Origin: Larix kaempferi
Taxonomy: Eukaryota; Streptophyta; Pinopsida; Pinales; Pinaceae
Length of the DNA: 64,000 nt
Direction: 5' to 3'
Assembly (NCBI GenBank): GCA_027924585.1
Contig: BSBM01000140.1
Location: 9,667,501-9,731,500 of the forward strand
Positions within the stretch are counted from its first letter, which is position 1; each line of letters begins with the position of its first letter. The translations under genes and the position numbers were made by a program. Shown one piece after another: positions 57,099 to 64,000 of the stretch. Below the pieces are notes generated by a model. That model saw only the letters and a list, made by a program, of their open reading frames with translations, ran no database searches and was not told where the DNA came from.

Positions 57099-57243
57099 TG
57101 AGACCAGTCAATGCATACATATGCAAACCATCACATGGTGTTGTAATAATCTCTTATCTATTATATATTTTATCATATACTTCCATTTATGGATTATCTG
57201 TGTTATTTACACTAGATATTTATTTAGTAATGAACTTTGTTCA
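57099..57243 (+). repeat. Short LTR candidate, left copy (145 bp)
   Basis: TGAGACCAGTCAATGC...TTTGTTCA, with TG...CA ends. It matches 60192-60336 closely and is followed after 6 bases by an iMet-type PBS. The true LTR may start further left. Confidence 0.6.
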
Positions 57244-57249
57244 TTATAT

Positions 57250-57261
57250 TGGTATCAGAGC
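57250..57261 (+). promoter_or_regulatory. Primer binding site (iMet type)
   Basis: TGGTATCAGAGC downstream of the 145-bp repeat, marking it as a 5' LTR of a plus-strand element. Confidence 0.8.
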
Positions 57262-58024
57262 GGTTTTCGTTGGCATGTGGTCAATTCTATTTTTCTAGTT
57301 GCAAATAAATTATGGGCTTGTGGCCCAATTGATTGATTAAATATTTGAAGAAAGAAAGAAATTGCTCATGTGAGAAAAGAGAAGGAAAAGGAGAAAGAAA
57401 AAAGAAAAAAAAATATTTAACACCGGGTGGCCCAAATTATTGAGAAACCAAAAAAAAAGATAAAAAAGACAAATAAAGGAAGAAGAAAAAAGGTTACTTC
57501 GAGCTAGTGGTAAATCTTATTCACGTATGTAGTAAATTCTTGTGTATGTAGTAAAAAAATATAAAAGTAATTCTTTCAACACTTTTTAAGTTCACATGAA
57601 AAATAAGTCAAAAGTGGAATAAAAGTAAAATCACTTTTAAGTGGATTATCCAAGTGAATGAAGTATCCAAGTGAAAAGAATATTTAATAATTGATGCCAT
57701 TTGGAAGAAGGATATAATAAATAAGTATTTTTATATAATAATAAAAAGGGCTATTGAAAGTAATTTTATCATTTATCATTTAGTCCAATAAAAAGTACAA
57801 AGGGCGTGATCACTTTTGTCACATTTCAAGAAACGTGACTATTCAATTGAGGCACGTTAGTCTTTTTTAATATTATATTTTTAAGTCAAGCTAGCAAAAG
57901 GGTTATTACTAAAATCTCGTTGAAGTATCAAAATAGAAGAAAATAATAATATCAAAAGTGGAAGCTAAAAAAACATTATCATAAAATTTAGTCGGTTTAT
58001 TTATATTTCTCGTATCGTAGAAGC
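57262..58024 (+). other. Non-coding leader of the short-LTR element
   Basis: Purine-rich (GAAAGAAAG, AAGGAAGAAG) and AAGTGA-rich sequence recalling the leader of the 5574 copia. No coding frame. Confidence 0.5.
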
Positions 58025-58255
58025 ATGTTTATTGCACTTCAAGAATCTATAATTAAAGAATCGGGTAGGAGAATAAGTAAACCAGGAACTATGAGTTCCA
58101 AAAATGATTCTATCGTCGGGGATAAATGTCCTTGTTGTAAAATGGAGATGGAGTATATCTCAACCATTAAAAAGAAGAAAATTTTCAATTGCCAGAATTG
58201 TATACAATTACAATCACAAAATATTAGGTTGGTTCCCCTCTATAATGGGATCTAG
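58025..58255 (+). CDS. Small frame with CX2C...CX2C pattern (76 aa)
   Basis: The frame encodes GDKCPCCKMEMEYISTIKKK and IFNCQNC, i.e. two CX2C pairs about 20 residues apart, like a small zinc ribbon. I do not recognise a family. It begins about 0.76 kb after the PBS and runs into the junction with the gypsy relic at about 58240, so its end may be foreign. It could be chance. Confidence 0.3.
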   Translation: MFIALQESIIKESGRRISKPGTMSSKNDSIVGDKCPCCKMEMEYISTIKKKKIFNCQNCIQLQSQNIRLVPLYNGI

Positions 58256-59755
58256 ATTTAGCAAGTCCCCTTCTATAATCCATGTACTCTCTGTTGGTGT
58301 TAAGCCTTCCCACTGGACCATATATCATTTTTGTTGGCCTTGCCGAGTATGAAGGGTCTTCGTATGTAAAATATGTGCAACCTTTTCCTTTTTCTTGCTC
58401 GGAATGGCTTGTTGCCAATCCACCTTTGCCTCACTGGCATCACCCAAGTCATCCCCATGGAAGATATATAAATCAGAAACATTAAACACAGAGGAAATAT
58501 CAAGATCGGCTGGTAAATCAACCTTATAAGCATTGTCGTTAACTTTCTTGAGAATCTTGCAAGGACCAATTTTCTTATACTTCAATTTGTGGTAGGTTCC
58601 TCTAGGAAACCGCTATTTATGTAAATAAACCATCACCAAATCACCTTCATTGAATACCCGATGTCGTCGGTGAGTATATTTTATAATTTTGTTATGCTCG
58701 TTACTAGCCTATAGCTTTTGGCCCACTTGTTGCTGCAATTGTTGAGTGTGTTCTGCAAATGCTTCCCCATCATCACTGATTCTATCCCCAAGCAGTAGGT
58801 GCACCAAATCTAGGACACCCATAGGATGTCTACCATAAACAAACTGGAATGGAGGTTTACATGTAGATCTATTCACTCAGCTATTATAGGCAAATTCTGC
58901 TTGAGGTAAAGCCAAATCCCACTGTTTGGGATTCTCTACAACAATGCTCAGTAACAGGTTTCCCAAACTCCGATTTACTACCTCGGTTTGCCCATTTGTT
59001 TGGGGGTGATAGGAACTGTTGAATTGTAATTTAGTCCCCATTTTATTCCATAAAGTCATCCAAAATGACCCAAGAATCGAGTATCTCTATCAGAGGTAAT
59101 AGTTTTGGGAACACCATGCAATCTAACAATTTCTAAAAAAACAATTATGCTACCTTTGATACATCACTATTTTTATTGCAAGCAATGAAATGAGTCATTT
59201 TAGAGAACCTGTCAACAACCACAAAAATAGAATCATTACCTCGTTGTGTGTTTGGGAGCCCCAACACAAATTCCATGCTCAAATCTGTCCATGGATCTGT
59301 GGGCACTGGTAATGACATGTACAACCATGTATTCTGTGAATGTCCTTTAGCCATTTGACAAATCCTACACCATGCCACATACCCGGTTATATCATTTTTC
59401 ATCTTCGACCAGTAATACTTATCTTCAATTAAGGCTAGCATCTTATCATTTCCAAAATGTCTTGCCAAGCCACTACTGTGAAGTTCTCTGATAATATTTT
59501 ATCTCATATAACCAATTGGAATGCATAGTTGTTTTCCTTTGAAGAGGTGGCCATCTTGCATAAAATATTCACCCTGAATAAGATCCATGTTCCTGACAAC
59601 AGGATTCTTCAATTGTTCTACAATCTCCCAAAAATCGTTATCGGACGCATAGAGATCCTTCAATACAGCAAACCCATTTACTTTATTTTCGATGATGTAG
59701 CTAATAAACTTTAATTCATTTACGATATCCAAAAACTATGCAAACACATGAGAGT
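58240..59755 (-). pseudogene. Ty3/gypsy integrase relic inside the short-LTR element
   Basis: Minus strand: 59499-59732 (GQLF-like HLFKGKQLCIPIGYMR), 59145-59468 with the H2C2 finger (ARHFGNDKMLALIEDKYYW, CRICQMAKG) and first core D (DLSMEFVLGLP, DRFSKMTHFIACNK). Then 58877-59059 ([20 protein letters not shown]) with the glutamate block, and 58325-58585 ([20 protein letters not shown]). A chromodomain-like end lies near 58300 (MVQWEGLTPTESTWI). It is broken by several frameshifts and stops. The closing block suggests a chromovirus. Confidence 0.88.
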
Positions 59756-60191
59756 GGAAAAATAACAATATTGTATTCCTTCTCCATCCTAACTATTACA
59801 ATGAAGGTTCATCCCCTTATAACTACTATATGAGATTTTCAAAAATTGTTAATTTTAGGAAAATCTCACATGAATTTAAAACTGACCACTACCTTAAATT
59901 TAACTAGAGCGACACTAGTTGTTGACTCGCTTTTTTTATTAGGTGCATAAACTAACAGATAACTGATAATTACAAATTTAAAAAATCCCACAAAAACACT
60001 AAAACCCCAATTTGAGGCACTATATGAAGGAATTTGGCCTCGAAAAGTGTCAAAAAAAATGTTTGATCAAAAGGATCTTATCGATCACTGCAGTGACCTC
60101 TTCGAAACACAACTTCCAGTTAAATTTGAGCCCAAACGGATAAACGAGTCAAAAGTTATGACCCTCGGAAATCCATGCATCATATCATTTC

Positions 60192-60336
60192 TGAGACCAA
60201 TCAATGCTTATATATGTAAATTGTCACATGGTGTTCTAATAATATCTTACCTATTTTATATTTTATTATATACTACCATTTATGGCTTATCTGTGTTATT
60301 TACATTGGATATTTATTTAGTAACAAACTTTGTTCA
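60192..60336 (+). repeat. Short LTR candidate, right copy (145 bp)
   Basis: The same length as 57099-57243. The five bases after both copies are TTATA, so the exact end is uncertain, and no target duplication is seen. Confidence 0.55.
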
Positions 60337-60732
60337 TTATAGAAACAAGAGTCGGTGTTGGTCCACAAGGACTCATTATGTATGATGCTCCGATATGATC
60401 TGTGTATCTGCCATATAATCTCTAGAATTTCCCCATGATAACAAGGTTTTCCCAATGAGCTATTTGGCCATGATTTGAAAGCATGCATGTTGAGCAAACA
60501 TTTCTTCGAATAAATTCCCTATAATCCTTTCATCAAACGCTTGGCATACATCAGCGGATTGTAAAGGTTGTAAACACAATGACCTAATGTTGTCTCATAC
60601 AAGAATATCATCGAACACTTTGTATGCAAACCTTCTAGCAAACATTCGGCATGCCAACTTCATTACCACAATATTGATACAATAAAAGGTGTCAAAGAGT
60701 AAAGGATTAGAGATTCATAATCCTTCAAACCT
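60337..60732. other. Non-coding stretch
   Basis: Nothing recognised apart from loosely repeated GCTTGGCATAC / CATTCGGCATGCC words near 60540-60655. Confidence 0.45.
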
Positions 60733-60822
60733 AACTCTCCTCATGGCATCTCCCCAAGAAGTGGAAACTTCAAACCCAACTCTCCTCATGGCATCTCCCC
60801 GAGAAGTGGGCACTAGACCAAG
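60733..60822 (+). repeat. 45-bp in-frame tandem duplication
   Basis: Two units of AACTCTCCTCATGGCATCTC..., offset 45 bp, lie inside an open frame (60689-60895), where they give a 15-residue repeat (TLLMASPQEVETSNP-like). The frame has no recognisable family. Confidence 0.8.
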
Positions 60823-60944
60823 CCAATTTTTTCATCATTCATATCCATATGACCAAAAAAAAACCTTCAATGATCACATCCTTTTGTTGTATTAAAAAGA
60901 CGACCCTCTACTTGAAGCTCACTCAAGCGTGTCTTCTCTACTAA

Positions 60945-61124
60945 GATGGAATGGAATGATAAGTCCTCTAGTAACTTCAACAACCACCATACCAGCTCAC
61001 TGATCAAAGTTGGCGTAGGAGATTATGAGAAATTATTCCTTGATTGGATCCAAGGGCTTGATGGAAATATTGAAGCCGTTGTTAGCACCATGGGTAATCT
61101 CAACATGATTTCTCATCTTTTCTA
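60945..61124 (+). CDS. Short unassigned frame, possible exon
   Basis: A 59-codon frame from ATG 60945 (MEWNDKSSSNFNNHH). The part VGVGDYEKLFLDWIQGLDGN has protein-like composition, unlike the flanking AT-rich DNA. A GTAATC at about 61095 could be a splice donor. No family is recognised; a relic of a host or element gene, or chance. Confidence 0.25.
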
Positions 61125-61870
61125 ATTATATTAAACATAAAAAATAATGTAAAAAATGGGAGTTGAAAATCTATTTGATATATATATATATATATATATA
61201 TATTCTTTAAAATAAATTTTAAAATAATTAAAATGATTTACATTATTGGTTAACATACTTTTTATACACTAATGTAAATGTTTTTATCAAATAAAATACA
61301 TTGATCTCCCACGCATCATATATATATATATAATACAAGAATTTTGTATATGATTTAAGCATTATTTATTTTGATGATAGACCATATTAGTTTGGTTCAA
61401 AATTATTTTTTAAAATAAATGTGATCATGTTAGAAGAATTCATTCAAAATTAAAAAAAAAATGGTTCTTTATGTTAAATATTTATTTAAAATGAATATAA
61501 TTTTTTAATTAATATTTAATGTAAAATTTATAAAAAGAAATTTTCATTAATTAATATAATAAAATAATTTTCCATTTTAATATTAGTATTCTTTTTAATT
61601 GGTGGTTCACTATTGTCAAGGGCTACATCTATTGGGGAAAATGTCTACACAAGGGAAAATTTTAGGGGCAAAATTTAGCTTACGGACTAATTTTCGAGGT
61701 TTTATATTTTTAAAAAGTATCGCCAAACATTTTATGGTTGGAAATTCGATAATTAGTCAGATTCGTCAAAGTTTTTACACTCTAAGAAAATTACGGATCC
61801 TTAAAATTTTCCCTAGTCAACACCTGCTATTTCGGAGAATTAAGATATCGTCAGAATTACATAATCCACT
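61125..61870. other. AT-rich stretch with (TA)n runs
   Basis: (TA) microsatellites at about 61182-61202 and 61319-61332. The 98-codon frame at 61599-61895 has biased, I/L/F/K-rich composition and no family resemblance, so I treat it as chance. Confidence 0.45.
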
Positions 61871-61879
61871 CAATCATTA

Positions 61880-61975
61880 CATAATCAATACATAGGAGCT
61901 CAACAAGAGCATCATAACACTTACAAGAATTGAACCTAGATAGTAAAGGTAACAATCATTCCTCCCAACCACCCA
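61880..61975 (-). mobile_element. tRNA-like / SINE-like fragment
   Basis: The minus strand reads GGGTGGTTGGGAGGAATG (box A-like) and, 25 bases on, TAGGTTCAATTCTTG (box B-like). The remainder of a SINE is not clearly seen. Confidence 0.35.
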
Positions 61976-62230
61976 AATAATATTAATTTGAAATTATTAT
62001 ATATAAAAATATAATACAATTATTTAAATTCTTATATAATGTCAAAGGTTTATTCTACACTACACTACTTTTGTGTTAAAATATTTATTTTATTAATCTT
62101 TGTCTTTTAGATTGAGAATATAGTAATTGACTTATCGTTTCTTTATATTAATTTAAGTGAATGTAATAAATCATATAAAATTCTTTTTTTATTTAAATGT
62201 TATATAAGCGTTTTGATAATCTAATTTTTT

Positions 62231-63258
62231 GTTTTTTTGCTCTGTGGGATAAGGTTTGTGATCCTCTAAACATTCATCAAGGTTGGGGAATGGATTCACT
62301 GGAATTAAATTTTTATTTATGGAGATCTAGATATAATGATCACGGGTTGCTTCTAGTTTTCATTTGCTAGGAAATATGGAAGACTAGGAATGAGGTTATC
62401 TTCGAAAGTAGGGCACTCAACATGTGTGTCAGTGTTATTAGAGTGCTTGGTATGTATAAGGATTATGACAGCATTCAAACAAAGATGATGAAACATAGAC
62501 TTGTTAAGAAATTTCCTATGCCATCTACAGCTGTGGAATATTTCGATGGAGCGGCTCAAGGTGGATTTGCTGCAGCTGGTTGTTTAATTAAATTAAATGA
62601 TGATCACTTCTTCAAATTTAAACTGAGTTGTGGCAAAGGTACTAATACTAAGGTTGAGTTGCTTGCTCTTTGGTGCCTTCTAACGGTTGCAAGGATGATG
62701 AATATTGATGCTTTGAAGATTTTTGGTGATTCCATGATGATCATCAATTGGGTCAGGAATCTCTGTAATCTACAGTTTATTTCCTTATTGCATTGGGGTA
62801 AACGCACCACGGATCTGTTTGGCTTATTCAATGATCTTTCATTTGATCATATTTACAGAGAGCAAAATATTGATGCTGATATTTTATCAAAAGAAGCTTT
62901 GATTGGAGAGGAAGGCCTTCTTTATGTGGAGGAGTTTATTGAAAATTCCAAAACTTTTTTCTGGGACTGTGAATATTTGGGATTAGCTACTTCCTGGATG
63001 TAGTTGTTGTCTTATTCCTGTAGGTGGATGGAATTTTGAGTGTTGTCTTTGGTTGTCGTTTTGGTATTCAAATGATTTTTGACAGTGATGGTTGGGTTGT
63101 TTTTGTTTGCGAAACTTGTTCTGCTGACAATTTTGGATGGTTGTTTTTTATCATTAGTATCTTGGTTTGGTTTTGATCCACATGTCAAGATCTTGGTTTG
63201 GACTTATGTACTTTTTTATTCGGATAAATAACAAAAGTACATTTTTTCTATTGAAAAA
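62231..63258 (+). mobile_element. 5'-truncated LINE with target duplication
   Basis: Flanked by AATCTAATTTTTT at about 62218-62230 and 63259-63271. It contains the end of ORF2 with an RNase H domain, then a T/G-rich 3' UTR ending in ATAAATAACAAAAGTAC. Length 1.03 kb. No A tail beyond a short run is seen. Confidence 0.8.
62422..63003 (+). CDS. LINE RNase H domain, intact frame (193 aa)
   Basis: The frame is open through the whole RVT_3-type RNase H: VEYFDGAAQGGFAAAGC (first D), TKVELLALWCLLTVA (E), LKIFGDSMMIINWV (second D) and HIYREQNIDADILSKEAL (last D), ending at TAG 63001-63003. All four acidic residues are present. Upstream, in another frame, a WEIWKTRNEVIFES-like stretch near 62370-62400 is the normal LINE sequence before RNase H, so the ATG at 62422 is inside ORF2 and a frameshift lies just before it. 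It is the best preserved domain in the window. Confidence 0.85.
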   Translation: MCVSVIRVLGMYKDYDSIQTKMMKHRLVKKFPMPSTAVEYFDGAAQGGFAAAGCLIKLNDDHFFKFKLSCGKGTNTKVELLALWCLLTVARMMNIDALKIFGDSMMIINWVRNLCNLQFISLLHWGKRTTDLFGLFNDLSFDHIYREQNIDADILSKEALIGEEGLLYVEEFIENSKTFFWDCEYLGLATSWM

Positions 63259-63271
63259 AATCTAATTTTTT

Positions 63272-63960
63272 TCTTTTAAATATTATATGTGCTTTTGATA
63301 ATCTAGTTTTTTTTCTATGTGCATTTTGACAATCTCATAATCATTAATAAATATTACTATATTGTCTTTTATTCTGTCCTCATGGAAACTCTTATCACAA
63401 TTCCCATAATTATGAAATCTTTGTGTCTCTAACCATAAGGGGAATTCATATGTCCAATAAAATAGCTTGTAAAGTCAAATTTCCATTTGAATAGAGCTTA
63501 TATTTGAAATTCAAATGTGTGAGTTATAAATTAGATTTTATGTTAAACAACTAAGGTTATATTGGATTACGTTAATTAATTTGTATCAATCAATGATTTT
63601 TTTTTTTAAATTGGCACATAATTTTTTTCATGTATATCAATTAAGAATATTAATCAAGTTATGATTAATTATATAAAATTTATGATGATGATGATAGTTA
63701 ACATTTACTTAGACCAATATTCATCTATCAAGCCTTAAAAAAGAAAAGTAAGGAACTACTTGGTTTGTTTTAAAGTTGTATTTATATGCTCAAAAAGCTT
63801 GGAGAGGAGAATTTTTAAATTACTATAATTTTGATGAGATAGAAGGCTGGGCAGGTTCGTATTGTAACAAAAATTTTGAAATTGAGATCTTATGTGGGTG
63901 TACGTAGGGAAATCTAAAAGAAGTGTTTTTCATCCTCAACACTCATAGTCTCACACACCC
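63272..63960. other. Non-coding stretch at window end
   Basis: AT-rich. 63266-63310 repeats sequence found left of the LINE (62181-62230), around TTTTGATAATCTA, so a longer local duplication predates or accompanies the LINE. Confidence 0.45.
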
Positions 63961-63962
63961 AC

Positions 63963-64000
63963 GGGGGGTAGATCAATTGGTGATGAGTAAATGAGATGAG
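63963..64000 (+). mobile_element. Possible SINE 5' end, cut by window end
   Basis: GGGGGGTAGATCAATTGGTG resembles the tRNA-like start of the SINE at 11944 (GGGGTAGCTCAGTTGG). Only 38 bases are available. Confidence 0.3.

Noticed and set aside
61599-61895. 98-codon plus frame
   Set aside because: Biased composition in AT-rich DNA, no family resemblance, and it overlaps a SINE-like fragment.
1-64000. Host protein-coding gene, rRNA, plastid or mitochondrial insert
   Set aside because: I saw no stretch resembling a conserved plant gene, ribosomal RNA or organelle gene. All recognisable domains are transposon domains.

Overview
This is nuclear DNA of a seed plant with a large, repeat-choked genome; a conifer or other gymnosperm is my best guess. 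I infer this from the density of old, nested LTR retrotransposons, LINEs, SINE-like copies and a CACTA fragment, and from the absence of any convincing host gene, rRNA or true tRNA gene in 64 kb. Base composition is AT-rich. Every reading frame that I can assign belongs to a mobile element, and all are decayed.

Layout. 1-5573: a decayed Ty3/gypsy pol relic and a cluster of direct and inverted pieces of one LTR family. 5574-11826: a structurally complete Ty1/copia element on the minus strand (458-bp LTRs, PBS, PPT, TGAAT target duplication). 11944-12153: a tRNA-derived SINE with target duplication. 12890-14690: a LINE relic holding a 223-bp insertion. 15314-23810: a three-level nest, in which an old copia (minus) is split by a LINE (minus), which is split by a Ty3/gypsy element (plus, 16423-22058). 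23811-28864: a copia-type element with only a zinc-knuckle gag remnant. 29040-31990: a Ty3/gypsy pol relic (minus). 32115-42914: a gag-only element with 1.8-kb LTRs and a tRNA-Arg-like PBS (Tat/Ogre-like), carrying hairpin-forming minisatellites in its LTRs. Inside it at 36755-40824 sits a 4-kb non-autonomous copia-type element with an unusual acidic, repetitive protein. 45081-47263: a 2.2-kb LTR with PBS. 48181-50225: the 5' end of a CACTA transposon (TAD and tnp2 domains). 50254-63258: LINE pieces on both strands, a second SINE copy of the 11944 family, a short-LTR element enclosing a gypsy integrase relic, and a 5'-truncated LINE ending in an intact RNase H frame.

How the pieces relate. 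The window is best read as a record of successive insertions, not as a working gene set. Six reverse-transcriptase active-site boxes can be read (two LINE, one copia, three gypsy) and all six carry substitutions, so no element here can supply its own reverse transcriptase. At least two LTR elements (32115-42914 and 36755-40824) look non-autonomous by design and would have depended on enzymes from relatives elsewhere.

All similarity calls are by eye from recognised motifs. Percent identities and boundaries marked approximate need alignment.
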